Shown: in pieces, positions 42,642-55,034 of the stretch
Layout of the letters: each line of letters starts with the position of its first letter
Position numbering within the stretch: the first letter of the stretch is position 1
Assembly (NCBI RefSeq): GCF_964340395.1
Contig: NC_135563.1
Location: forward strand, 21,843,151-21,907,150
Source: Glandiceps talaboti
Lineage: Eukaryota > Hemichordata > Enteropneusta > Spengelidae
Direction: 5' to 3'
DNA length: 64,000 nucleotides
The notes under the pieces: generated by a model
The model's input: only the letters and a program-made list of their open reading frames with translations
Database searches by the model: none
What the model was told of the DNA's origin: nothing
Made by a program: the position numbers and the translations under genes

Positions 42642-43548
42642 CTACTTATCGTCTTCATTCTGTTTATTTGGCGTACCGTTCTCTTTAGTATCATCTGTGT
42701 CATTGATTTGACCTGCCGAATTTGAAGGTTGATCTCCATTTTGTGTTTGTTTTTGACTGGCCAGAGAATTTTGCCTCGACCTGGTATTATGTCCCTTGTA
42801 ATCTAACGAGACTGCCGCAGGTGCTGTTTGAGTCTTACGATCGCTTGATGATCTCCGGGGTGTACTCTTTATCCTGTCACTCCAATTTTCCCCAAATTGG
42901 ACGCCTACATCAACTTTTTGGCGAGAGCTACGCTCACTATTTTTTCTGTCTTCTCTCGTTTTGTTTTCCCGCTCTTCCAGCGGACGTTCACTTTTCATCG
43001 AAGTATCTAACCGAGGAGCGGTTGAAAGTCCAGCGGTGCGAATACTCATGCGTCTTGTAGGCAGTATGTAGTCATTTGAGTCTCGTGAATCAATAACCTG
43101 TCTGTAGCGTAATCGATCAAGATGAGTTTCGTCTCGTGGGTTGTAGTTAATAGGCTGTACAGGAACATGTGTGACGGTCTGACTATAAGGCTTAAAAACG
43201 TCCCGTAAAATGGCAACCTTTGTCATGTGGAGATCTACTAGTCGAACGTCCACGAGGTTAATTGCTCCGAAGCATTCTGTTGAGTAAGCGTTGAGGGCCG
43301 CATGTAATGTTTGAGCAGTAGCGGTCACTTGGCATCCGTGAACTTTACCTGTGTGAAAATGAGATGTTAGAAATGAAGACACTCTATAGGGAAAAAAATG
43401 GTGTGGAAATCCACAACCTGTTTCCAATGATCCCTTTCGGCAAATTTGAGTTGTCATTTAAAACTATGCTACTCTTATCTTTCAAACCATTGTTTTTCCC
43501 ACCACCACCACCACCACCACCACCACCACCACCACCACCACCACCACC

Positions 43549-43622
<74 letters not shown>

Positions 43623-44962
43623 TATCATTATGGGTTTATTCTCACTGAGGTGAAACTACATCAAAGTTGAAATAACTCTGGACTACACAGGTTGAATGAA
43701 TTTGATATTTTGTTATGTTCGTCTTGAATGTTTGGTCTATGTTGTCATAGCAACATGAAAATGTGGCTGATACCCGACTAAGTTATTGACAAGGTATATA
43801 TTTCTTTGATGTATATATCTAGCAAACAAATCTCAATAGTACAACTTAGAGAGGCCATACTTGTCAACTTTAAAATCAACTTTGCAACATGAGTAGAAAT
43901 TATCGTGTACATACCTGTTCCCAACGTTGCCATGGCGATGGATTTTGCGTTTAGATATCTGTTTGCGAAATCAAAGACTTGAACAAAACATCCAAATAAC
44001 TGCTCTCTGGAAATAAAAGGTGAATATGGATTGAACTCTGGTAACACCACAAAGAGAATATGTTTACATGACAGTTTCCCGCCACTAGTGTAAGTGACTG
44101 ATTTTACTCCAAGTTGTCCATGACTTTTGGCAATTTTATCAAGTTCATACGAAATGACATCACCAGCCTTCTTAGCGATATACTTGGCAAGGGATGTTTG
44201 AAGTCTGAAATCTGAACTGATAGCGCTGACAAGAACATCAACATGTTCATCGGTAAGATCAGCCTGGTAGATTTTGACGGCTATTCCGTTAAACATTCCT
44301 CGCCACGGAGAGAGATCATCATGTACGTTGACGTTTGGTGTGCGGGTGGGTACGTCGTTGAAGGATGCGTTTGGCCATAACAGAGACGGTTGCCCGGCAA
44401 CGCGATGAGGTTCCGGTGAACGGTATGCAGGTCTTTCCTTTAAAAAGTAACGGAACTCTTCTTTGGCTTGGTTCACTTCTTGCTGTGCTCCTAAGAATAT
44501 TACACTGTTGTCATTAAAACTATCTTTTATCAAAACGCTTGGATGACGTTGGTTTAAATCGTCGATGATAGCCGACACATCCCGCAGAGAGGCCGACAGG
44601 TCTTTGATATTGATACGGTCATCAGGAGGCCTGACCAGTCTAGCTCGTGAGTCTTCATAGAGCCGGAGAAGGGCTGCACATGCACGATTGATAGCCGTCT
44701 CTCTCATTCTACTAGACGAATCGTACACATCTACAACACCGGGTCGTGATGACATCATCTCCACTCGAACACCATAGTCCCTTTCTATTTCACTTATCTC
44801 GAATTTCTTGACTTTCTGCAAATAACACACAGTGTCTGGGTCCAAGTGAGTTACTTTTTGGTGAGTGACCATCGTATGCATCGCCATCTTCACATGGTTT
44901 CCTCTCTGAAAGATTTGTTGAGCATGTTTTTGTTTTTGATGTATAAAATGCAGCTCACTCAT
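42642..44962 (-). CDS. KH-like and macrodomain protein (PARP14-like, no ART domain seen)
   Basis: Two coding exons on the minus strand: 44962-43915 and 43348-42642 (TAG at 42644-42642). The donor reads G|GTATGT and the acceptor TTTCACACAG; phase 1 joins to give GTG-KVHGC, restoring the macrodomain glycine loop. The product is 584 aa. Residues 40-110 (LDPDTVCYLQKVKKF.ISEIE, YGVRVEM) and about 117-178 resemble the KH-like repeats that precede macrodomains in PARP14-type proteins. Residues 225-400 are one macrodomain (IAVKIYQADLTDEHVDVLVS). The tail from 400 is charged, low-complexity, probably disordered. The usual NAAN is SAIS and the GGGVA loop is QTSLA, so ADP-ribose binding may be altered. 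The chosen ATG is MSELHF; a strong acceptor at 45010-45011 shows that this exon continues 5' to 45009, so an upstream exon, probably UTR, exists. Function is inferred: ADP-ribose reading in innate immunity or RNA binding. Confidence 0.82.
43499..43622. repeat. (CAC)n-(ATC)n trinucleotide array in the macrodomain gene intron
   Basis: About 21 CAC units switch to about 20 ATC units inside the 566-bp intron 43349-43914. The poly-His and poly-Ser/Pro open frames on the + strand are artefacts of this run. Confidence 0.94.
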
Positions 44963-45009
44963 TCTGAGGAAATAGTTCAGTTCTATCTTGACTAGGTGGC
45001 ACACACTTC

Positions 45010-46536
45010 CTAACGAAAAGAAACAAAGACAAACAGTTACAAATTAAGATGAAAAATTGCGGTAAAATGTCGAGTTATCAAACAAAACAGTAACCACACG
45101 TACTGCTGTGTACTGACGGTCATCTGACGATGTACTGATGGTGTCACCGTGTACAATGAATGTGGTGTTTATGTTATCAATAATTAATCTATTGTTGTAA
45201 AAATATATATTAACGGAATAAAAGCATCGCTGTCGTCATTGACGTAAAAATGTAGTTTCTATTGTCTGGACGAAATATATGACGACTTTGCTAATATCGA
45301 GAGTATTGATATCGAAGGACAGCTCGAAATACAATTAAATTTGTAACCATAATAAGGAAAAGTAATTGCATCGATAAACCTTCAAGTTTTCAACTAAATT
45401 CCTATTATCTTTTTAAGCTAAAAATATCATGGTGTTCTCCCCTTTTCTTGGACAAGGTTAGTTTTTCCCATCGCGATCAATATTGGACTCGCGTCTTGTC
45501 ACCATAATTACAGCGGCCTCAGACAACCAACTGGTTGCTGAGCAGCAGCTTATAATTATCAGACGCAAGATTCGCCCTTGATGACAGCGATGCTAAGAAA
45601 TTGAAACCTGTTAAATGTTTATTTAATTTGTTATTTCTCCACAACTCAAAGCGCTTGGTCAAATAGGTCGTATTTGTTCAACACAACACCAGTCACACAA
45701 ATACACCAATTGTTTATTCTTCAAAGACCTACATAATGATATGAAATACTAAAGGGAAATTTGTCTTTTTTTATAGGAAATTAAAAGTCAAGTTTCACAT
45801 AAAATGGATCAAACTAGTACTATTTCAACAACAATTTTATCACACTCTCATTGAATGAGATTAATTCTGCACTGTCTTATTTTTTCCACTGAATTGGAAA
45901 TAAACGAAATAAATGTAATTGTAGTGGCGAGAGTATCAAAAAACTTTTTTTTTATTAAAAAAAAACGTCTACATACACTGCACACATTCAGGTAAAACCA
46001 AACCTAACAGTGATTGTGTTAACGAGTTCGCATTATGATGTAAACAGCCAGTTTTATAGGTCTATGCTCGTTACTACCTTGTCCAATGCGACAAGGTATG
46101 TATATAGAACATATCGTGCCTGTATAGGATAAGAGATACTTTTGTTTGGGTTGATTTGAGCAGCAGACAAATACATTCTTTATTCAGGATAGCTGTAATT
46201 TGCATCACTATGTACATGTACATTTCGAATTCAGACCATCGTAACTGAGAATAATCAGATGGTACATAGCTGAGTTTAATACAGGGAGAGTAATCAGATG
46301 GTACGTAGCCTGAGTTTAATACAGGGATAGGTTGACTACTAACAAAGTTAAATCTGAGTAACCCTGTCAACAAACACGTGGCTAGGTGCCAAACAAAGTT
46401 GTTCGAAAATTTAGACACGTATAGATCCTGATAACATCATTCACGCCACCACTTCAGCTAACTACATCATTCTTCAGGTATAATATCTGTATTCCCCAGT
46501 TGACAAAGGCGTGGACGATATTTGTTTCGGTACAAC
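45010..46536. other. Likely 5' intron/flank of the macrodomain gene, nothing else recognised
   Basis: It starts with the acceptor polypyrimidine tract of the minus-strand gene. AT-rich; no exon recognised. A repeated phrase ATAATCAGATGGTAC.TAGC plus GAGTTTAATACAGGGA occurs twice at 46250-46328. Confidence 0.5.
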
Positions 46537-46950
46537 AACATTCTTACATGTATGTCCAACCATGGGAAGCAATATGAACGCAGTACATCAAACCATGGGA
46601 CGCAGTATGAATGCAGTATGTTAAACCATAGGACGCAGTACGAATGCAGTATGTCAAAACATGAGACGCAGTATGACTGCCGTATGTCAAAACATGAGAC
46701 GCAGTATGAATGCAGTATGTCAAACCATGGGACGCAGTATGAATGCAGTATGTCAAACCATGGGACGCAGTATGAATGCATATATGTCAAAACATGGGAC
46801 GCAGTATGAATGCAGTATGTCAAACTATGGGACGCAGTATGAATGCAGTATGTCAAACTATGGGACGCAGTATGAATGCAGTATGTCAAACCATGAGACG
46901 CAGTATGAATGCATATATGTCAACACATGTGACGCAGTATGAATGCAGTA
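46537..46950. repeat. 33-bp minisatellite, about twelve copies
   Basis: The unit GGGACGCAGTATGAATGCAG plus TATGTCAAACCAT repeats with single substitutions, and two copies end GCATATATGTCAA instead. A 33-bp period keeps frames open on both strands (peptides such as GRSMNAVCQTM), but there is no splice or start context to suggest a gene. Confidence 0.93.
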
Positions 46951-48160
46951 TTTTCTTAAACATCAAATATTATACTAACAAATGTAGTTTCAAATTTGGG
47001 GTAGATCACTTGAGGAGTCGTCATAATATGCAATAGTGAGGTGGCTTGCTTGAAAGGGGTTACCTAAACGTAATGAAAAAGGGGTGTTACTGGCAAAATA
47101 GTGACGTGAAGGACTTTAGCTTGGGCTACTAAGATAGCGATAATTTGTGTATACATACAGTGGTTATGGTAAGATTAGCCACCATTGGTACAATTCATTT
47201 AAAAATAAAATTCCGACCTACCTATCCTATTTTTAAAAAAAAATAGTTTCTAGACTTCGCTACTCCGGGTACACACCATATGGATGGCCAAATCAATAAC
47301 AGTACAATATATTGTGTGTAAATGTACAGAAAACAGTATGAAATAATAACACTATTTGGTACTTTAGTAAGATCACATTGGACCTAGAAGGACCTTTATC
47401 CGTGCTCCATTTTAATATATTATTAGCCCGTTTCACAACACTTTGGGTATGTTGGGGAGTAGTTTCATTTTACACAGGCAGTAACAGAAATGAAGCCCGT
47501 TTCACAACACTTTGGGTATGTCATGACGCTCCAATCTATCGTAAGTGATGACGGTTTCCTAACTAACAGACTTGCTGTTTTCCACATCTACTCCTAAATG
47601 TACAATTAATCGCGAATAATGTATAGTTTGGCGGTGCCCTCTAATAATATGTGCAAAGAATGACATCTGACACATCACCTACTAGTAGGATTACTACAAA
47701 CCCATATTAATCTCCACATTTGTTATGCCTAGTATCTATGCAGTAGACAAACATGACAGCAATTGACAAATGACACAGTGGAGGCCTTAGAGTTCAGGCA
47801 AAGCATACTACGTATCAAAATTAACAACGGTGTTCCTGATAATTGTTACCAAGTCCTACCCAACCTGATAAACTATTATCACCTAGATGTAATTCCTTTA
47901 ACATTTTAACATTACTTGGATACAGGCATCTCTGTGAAGTGCGATGAATTCACTCGATTACATGTAATGAGATATATTTGACAAGTTTGGTTGAGTACTG
48001 CTGCGTTTATATTAAATGTTTACTGGCAACAATCAAAATAAAAGCAATTGAAGGAAAATACATCGTCATAAGATTTCAGCTATACTGTATTTTTTCTGTA
48101 ATTAGCCGAGATGGATGTCTGCACTTAATCAGATAATTGCATCTCCGAGGCTCGCTCTGT
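46951..48160. other. Non-coding, short duplication only
   Basis: AGCCCGTTTCACAACACTTT plus GGGTATGT occurs at 47425 and again at 47492. Nothing else is recognised. Confidence 0.5.
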
Positions 48161-48165
48161 CCCTG

Positions 48166-48403
<238 letters not shown>

Positions 48404-48808
48404 CAGATAGATAGACAAGGCAAGGACGCCAGGTCGGTAATATTACTAACTGTACTTACATAGTATTACTAGCATGCAATTTGAGTCGTTGAGGTTTTCA
48501 ACTTTTCTCAAGATGGAGAAGCCCTAAATGATATTAAGTAACTAAAACTTGTATTATCTACCTTCAGGTACAATCATGAACTGAACAACAGTTTTGTATC
48601 TCGCAGTTGCTATTCTAAAAATTACAATAGACAACAACAAACATATTCACTGGATAACAACGGTTCATCCTGAGGCGCTCGAGTAAATAGTACATGAATT
48701 CAGGTATTACATAACAACAGACGTGCATACAGTCACTTCATAACACTTGAATGTTGACTACACATGCTGAAGCACAGTTAAGAGTAGGACCATGGCACTT
48801 ACCGTTAT

Positions 48809-48900
48809 ATGGGCAAATAGTTTCGCAGTTTAGGAGTCAATAAACAGACGTCGTTCGTAACTCACGGCTAGCTCTGTACATGTCCATGAACGCAATGTGT
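48809..48900 (-). other. Candidate 5' UTR exon of the macrodomain gene
   Basis: On the minus strand a consensus donor, CATATAACG|GTAAGTGCC, stands at about 48803-48808. Joined to the acceptor at 45010 its frame runs back only about 15 codons to a stop and has no ATG, so it would be non-coding leader. The left limit is fixed by the donor; the right limit is a guess. Confidence 0.3.
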
Positions 48901-50010
48901 ACTGTAGAACACAACTGAGAAATAACGCTGCTTGGTAACATACATCGTCAATTGTTAACCAGTGATCGCCCAATCTACCGTCTGACAACAGGTTGTTGGT
49001 TCATGGTGTGATAATGTATGTATAGTATAGATGACCGAAACGTACCACCAAAATGTACACATCATTGCAGAAAAAGGCCTTTCTGTTTTGACAATAGACG
49101 CATACTAATAAACCTTAAGGCCCCCCAGCTACCGTGTACTATAATTGTGAGAATAAAACCAATGACAAAAGCTCTACTAAAGTATACACAGTTTAGTTTA
49201 AGGCAACAACCATGCTAATTAGTTTAACTGGAATAGAATGGTCATGTGTTTACCTCACGTGGTACAAAAGTACATTCCATTTAACAGCTGACACTGGGAA
49301 ATCCGAACTCCATGACAACCAGTCCATAGCTTCAAGGAGCGTGTAAGTTGGTTAATCATAACAGATTGTTGCCATAAGCGACCGGTTGAAAAGGACAACA
49401 ACTTTATCCAAAACTGCGACGAATGAATGTCGCTTGTAAATTATCGAGTTAGTCTTTCAAAGCTTTAATTAGTTCAATTATTATACTAAACTCTGTACAT
49501 CATAATTCGTAGGTTTATATTCAGACATGCGCCGATTGAAAAAAAGTATGTTTATAAGTGAACTATGGAATTTCACAATTCAAGGCATTTTGTTTACTGG
49601 TCATGCAACACCGACCAGAGTAAGGATTTAAGTCGTTTTCATTATGTTCTCTTTAGTGGCACAGTCTAGTCACGTTCTAATACATGTTTCCCCTGGAGGA
49701 GTTGCATTCCGCTGTGCGTTTATACTTTTTATTATTAGTCATAACAATAGCCAAATAATTTCTAGCCTAATTTCATGGATTTAAAACAAGAATACAATAT
49801 TTATTACCCAGTAACTGTCATTTCATGTACTTTGAATACAATGTTGACTGTTATACAATGTTACAACTTTGTAAACTTTGTATTTACTCTGATCTAGAGA
49901 GGAAGAGGAGGGTGAATGAGTTACGCATGTCTGTTGTTGTACCTACCAGACTGTGAAGACCTTTGACCCTTCATCAAATACAGTCTTTCGTACATGCGAC
50001 GATAATTTAT
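48901..50010. other. Intergenic, nothing recognised
   Basis: No exon, RNA gene or repeat family is recognisable. It may contain the start of the minus-strand macrodomain transcript. Confidence 0.45.
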
Positions 50011-50014
50011 TGTG

Positions 50015-50250
<236 letters not shown>

Positions 50251-50809
50251 CTGTTAAGAAATTACATTTCTTCATTGGATTTTCTGATTTCTGATTGTCA
50301 CCTATTGCATCTTAGTTTTTAGTATCTGTTCCACATTACGATCATGATACTAACCGACGAACACAATTAAATTCACGACAAAGACACTGAAATTTCAGAA
50401 ACAAGAGAACACTTGATATATCCTTGAATGTTTGTATCCTATCATCCCATATACCATTATGATAACATGATGAAAAGCACCGCCAACGGTGAGAGAGGGC
50501 ATGGTGTGGCCAGTTTATCATTGGCAGCAAAACCACTGGTGCAAAACACATATTTCATCACCAAAAATAGAAAAACAAAAAAAACAAACACTAAGTATAA
50601 TAATAAATATGTTAATCTATAAACTAATACAAACAGTTATAATTTTTCAAACGGCACAGAGATAAATTTCCTAAAACTGTTGGCAATGAACCTATCCCCC
50701 GTCATGGGATTTTAAAAACAAAACAATACCAATTGTGTCCGGTAAAGTTGTTTGTGTGGTTGTTATGTGAAGATATTGATATTAACGTCCATAAGGCAAA
50801 TTGTTATAA

Positions 50810-51823
50810 GGCCAAAAAAAAAAATATGTCTGGTTCTGGTCAGCGCGCGCGTGCCCTGAATACCCCCGCGTCGATCCTTTTTTTTCCGATAATTTTTGCT
50901 TTCCCGTTCCTTATTTACAATTCCCCGTCGATCAACACTGTATGCAAGGCTAGCGGAAAAAAATTTAACTCGTGTGATGGCGCACTTCTATTTGGTAACG
51001 GGTACCCTTTTCTTCTAGTACTGTTGCATACCCATAATCCCCCGTACGATATGTGTACGTAATATGTACGATGAGCGTGGTTGATGGGAATCACGGGAAA
51101 TAGTGTGTTCACTGTGCTAGGTGGTAAACCGCTCACATGTTTCGAAAATGTCAGAAGTTTGAGTACGTCGTGAGCAATCGAAATGTTGATATCAATTCAG
51201 CTGACTTTCGAGGTGTTCTTAGTTCTGGTGATCGTTTCGTTCTGCCTTCTGGATACAAAGATTTTCCTGTAGCGTAAGCAGTTAGCTCTGGATGTATGCG
51301 CTACGATGTTCGACACGTCTTTCCATCTGCGATGAGTTGGAAAGACGTGTCAAACATCGTACCGTATACAGACTGCGTATCAGACTGATGATGGACGGTG
51401 CTCGAAAGAAAACACTGCCTCCTCTACGTCCGTTGGACAGACCTATTTCTCGTTATTTAACGTTGCAAGTTGCACAATGACATTATACAGTGGTTGCAAG
51501 GCAAGACTCATTATCTTGGATGGGATTATAACTGCAAATCGGGATTATAACTGCAAATCACTGGGCGATAAGATAAATTTGTAAATGTGACTAGTGATGC
51601 CCTGATGGATGATTGATCCGCATCGTATAAAACTTGCCATACAACAGTGCCAACTTCCAGAGTTGTATGACATCTTCCGAGAGCATGTAAAGTGTCAAAA
51701 ATGTGTATTTACTAATTTGCCAAAAAAAAAAAAAATTAGGAAAAAAAAAAAAAAAACGCGCGTCGTCGCACCACTTTAGAAAGTTTACCCTGACCAGAAC
51801 CAGATTTTTATTTTTTTTTGGCC
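50810..51823. mobile_element. 1.0-kb DNA transposon, GGCC-ended TIRs with TAA target duplication, non-autonomous
   Basis: The left end GGCCAAAAAAAAAAATATG plus TCTGGTTCTGGTCAG is mirrored at the right end (CTGACCAGAACCAGATTTTT..GGCC), about 35 bp with a few mismatches. TAA flanks both sides (50807-50809, 51824-51826). GGC-starting ends and a TWA target fit PIF/Harbinger, by inference. The interior is more GC-rich than its surroundings and carries short frames (for example 45 aa at about 51138-51275, FRKCQKFEYVVSNRNVDIN..), but I recognise no transposase. A 24-bp-arm hairpin with one mismatch (TACGATGTTCGACACG..) lies at about 51301-51362. Confidence 0.7.
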
Positions 51824-52314
51824 TAAGGTGAACACATAAAATGTTACTTTTTTAAATAATTTTTTTTTCAATAATGAACACTATCAGTAATATTGTGTAG
51901 AATTCCAGCACTAGTTTATGAGAATAACATGATGTTTATAATTGCTGTGTTGTGTTTATTTCAAAGTGCAGTAGTTATACCGCCATGTTATTAACAAATT
52001 ACAATAGGATAGATTACAAATTATTGCAGTGATTTTATTACAAATTACTCTAAATTCATTACAATTTAATCCACTATTACAAACTGCTGCAGTAGAAATC
52101 CACGACATTGTGTATCTGCCTTTAGTGTGTGTACATGTCACCGGCCGAAAGTTCATGTGCCGGACCTGGAAATAAAAATGAACAAAACATAGGGGACTAT
52201 GGCTAAAACATGCAAATATGAGTTACTTGAGATTAATGCTGTGAACATTATCTCGAATTAGTGTAAGGTTATGTATTGGCGAGTATATGCTGTAATTCGA
52301 TCAACCTGATTTGC
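51824..52314. other. AT-rich spacer between two DNA elements
   Basis: Nothing recognised apart from loosely repeated ATTACAAATT phrases at 51990-52085. Confidence 0.5.
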
Positions 52315-52323
52315 AGCGGCTAG

Positions 52324-52606
52324 TAGACTCTCTCACAGACTTCGAAGCTTCGCATAAATAGCTAAAACTTGGGTTGTTTTGCATGTATCTACTACATAAT
52401 TGTACTTGTATACTAGTATCCCAGTATCCCCAGCTTCGCCTAACACATCAACAAAATGTTAGCCCTATGTGATCGATGAGGGCGCACAGTACAGGGCTAG
52501 GGATACTGGGATACTAGTATACAAGTACAATTATGCAGTAGATACATACAAAACAACCCAAGTTTTAGCTATTTATGCGAAGCTTCGAGTATTGTCAGAG
52601 AGTCTA
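52324..52606. mobile_element. 283-bp element with 107-bp TIRs and 9-bp TSD
   Basis: The left arm 52324-52430 (TAGACTCTCT..AAGCTTCGCATAAATAGC) is the reverse complement of 52500-52606 with only a few mismatches. AGCGGCTAG flanks both ends (52315-52323 and 52607-52615), a 9-bp target-site duplication. The central 69 bp do not code. Long arms and a 9-bp TSD suggest a Mutator-like foldback MITE, the same class as the unrelated-sequence element at 18186. Confidence 0.92.
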
Positions 52607-52615
52607 AGCGGCTAG

Positions 52616-54440
52616 CGGTTTGGAAAGCATCCGACATATAGACAGCGCGCCCTCACACGTACGCTTCTCGTCCGCTCTATGGCTTTCTTAATTATACCAC
52701 TGTGTATATTTAACCCCCCCCCCTGCCAAAAAAGAAGAAAAAAACATGTAAAAAACCATAAACTTAAAAAGTACGCATAGTCAATCAGCCGTGATAGAAA
52801 AAAAAACGTATATTTGAAATGCCCTATAACAGTTCTTGTTGTTGGCGCTTGACAGGTTATCATGTGACATCATGTTATCACTAACTCCGTACAATACACG
52901 GTACAATCACGTGATCATCAACCCTAACTGATAACCCAGATCAAGCAGCCATTAGTCATGTATATACATGTATGACAGTTATTGTGTAAAGATGAATAAA
53001 AATAATCAATATTTCAGATTGTTATACACCTATTACCAATGGCATGACACATCGTATGCTTCGGTGTGCAACAATTCTTAATAAAAAATATTAAAAATAA
53101 AAAAAATTCGTTTTCATATAGAAAAGAGTTTGCATAAAAAAAATTTAAAAAAATGTTTTTTCCTCAATGCCCCATTCTGTAAAATCTAAAAATGAATTCC
53201 TATGCGACAAGTCACTTTTGTGACATTTCCATCGTGACCCTTAACTTTATAAATTATAACTGTCAGATGAATAAAGTAGACGATTGTCTTTAAGGACAGA
53301 CCCAAAATCAGCATTGGATCCGACGGCAGACAGCTCTTGACGCTGGCGTGGTTGATCTAGGACGTTGACAACGTAAGTTGATACTTCAACATTTTTAATC
53401 GTGTAAAAGTCAATAACGATATCATGATTTAGTATGTGTTATTGATTTTGACGAGTTTATAAAAAAAAAAAACCACATTCTCAATAATCACGTCAATTGT
53501 ACGTCATTGTTCGTGACTGCAATTTTTAAGTTCAAACTTTTGTCATAGTGTAAATGCTGTTCTTGTTCGCTTCAAATTCAGTGTCAGACACTAAGCTCGA
53601 TCGGTCGATTTTCATCACCCGTCGATTTTCGTCTTACAGAGCCGAATTTGGACCTCAGCCATTTCTGTGCAGGATTTGTAAGAAAAAGTCCGCTTAGATC
53701 TGATGAATTAGGTAACAATTTTCCCGTCAAACCAAATGCACGGTGCAAAACACATCATTCTTTTATGGCCATTTTCTGAATATAGAACGCTATGCATTTT
53801 TTCTAAGCCCCAAATCTGATTGGCATATTGATATTCAATACCTGTTATTTGTTTACACGTTCAACTGATGTATGAATTATTATATGAAAACATTGTGCCC
53901 CGATAAACAAGGTACTGTAATCCTGTCCGACAATTTGCATATCTAATAGCATCGTCGTAAACTACTGCTGTCCTCTTTACGGCAGCTCCACCGCACCTTA
54001 CGTACGCTCTCTAGCAAACTTCAGAAAGTCTAAAAGTGCATTCTGTTCCTATCGGCGGTGAAATAGATATACAATATGGCCACATGAGATGTGAAGAGCC
54101 CCTTGTACATTTGATTCGTATTTTGACAATAATGTGTTTCTAATTCTGAGCTTGGAGAAATTTATGCCAATACAAAAATAACCCCAGTGATTACATTCGC
54201 GTTGTTCAGTGCATGCAGCACGATTTTCATATTTTATTTAGGTCAATGTGACTTCTATAACACTGTGTTTTCGATGTCGCGATCCGGATTAACTACAAAC
54301 TCACGTGGTTTGAAAAAAAAATCGGATAAAAAATGTAATAATAAGATTTTACAATCGTCAACATTTATTACTCCTATCGTCGACAAAGAATTTAAAGCGC
54401 AAATCTCGTGAACGATGAGTTTGTGGGGTTTTTTTTCTTT
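52616..54440. other. Intergenic, no gene recognised
   Basis: Poly-C at 52713 and several A-runs occur. A donor-like GACAAC|GTAAGTTG at about 53372 could belong to a distant non-coding exon of the + strand gene at 58 kb, but nothing supports it further. Confidence 0.4.
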
Positions 54441-54462
54441 GGGAGGGGGGAGGGGGAGGGTA
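54441..54462 (+). other. G-quadruplex-capable G tract
   Basis: GGGAGGGGGGAGGGGGAGGG provides four G-runs separated by single A, preceded by a T-run and GGG. Confidence 0.7.
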
Positions 54463-54891
54463 AATCTTATTTATCAGTCCTTACACCTATAATGATACAA
54501 ACTGCTTTAAGCATGTCAGTGTGTAATCACCACGTGCTATCCGCAGAATAGACTTCCAATCTGGTATTCTGGCATGACACATAAACAATATGCGATGACA
54601 TATTTGGATAAAAGGCGAGGAAACCCTTCTTTATCTCATCAACTGCGCCACGTGTGTTAACTTCACAATGGCAGAAGATGAGCGTTAATCCCAACGAAAT
54701 GTAATGAGATAATATACATGATCTTTTCACACATTGTTGACATCATACACCCTCTCAGATTGATGTCACTGAGATCACTGCTAATCCCTGGACATGAGTG
54801 CGACACGAGTAGCACCACGTGTCATGTGTTGTCTTCACCAGGCCGGATTTATTCTTTCCGATAAAAGTACATTTGGCAATCTGACCTAATA

Positions 54892-55028
54892 TACGGAAGC
54901 GTATTTACGAGAATTGAAAACTCGTAATTACGAGAAAAAAGTCGTAATTACGAGAATTGAAATCTCGTAATTACGAGATTTTAAATTTTATTTTTTTCCT
55001 TACAACTTGGCACTAATACGCTTCCGTA
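54892..55028. mobile_element. 137-bp MITE, TACGGAAGCGTATT ends, with CTCGTAATTACGAG palindromes
   Basis: TACGGAAGCGTATT at the left is mirrored by AATACGCTTCCGTA at the right. CTAATA flanks both ends (54886-54891 and 55029-55034), a possible 6-bp target-site duplication. Between them CTCGTAATTACGAG or its halves occur three to four times, making the interior strongly self-complementary. The family is not assigned; a 6-bp TSD occurs in only a few superfamilies. Confidence 0.85.
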
Positions 55029-55034
55029 CTAATA

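Noticed and set aside
43364-43670. Poly-His / poly-Ser / poly-Pro frames on the + strand
   Set aside because: These are the CAC/ATC trinucleotide array inside the minus-strand macrodomain gene intron read as protein.
46467-47036. Repetitive peptide genes over the 33-bp minisatellite
   Set aside because: A unit length divisible by 3 keeps frames open on both strands at once; no start context, signal or splice site supports a repeat protein.
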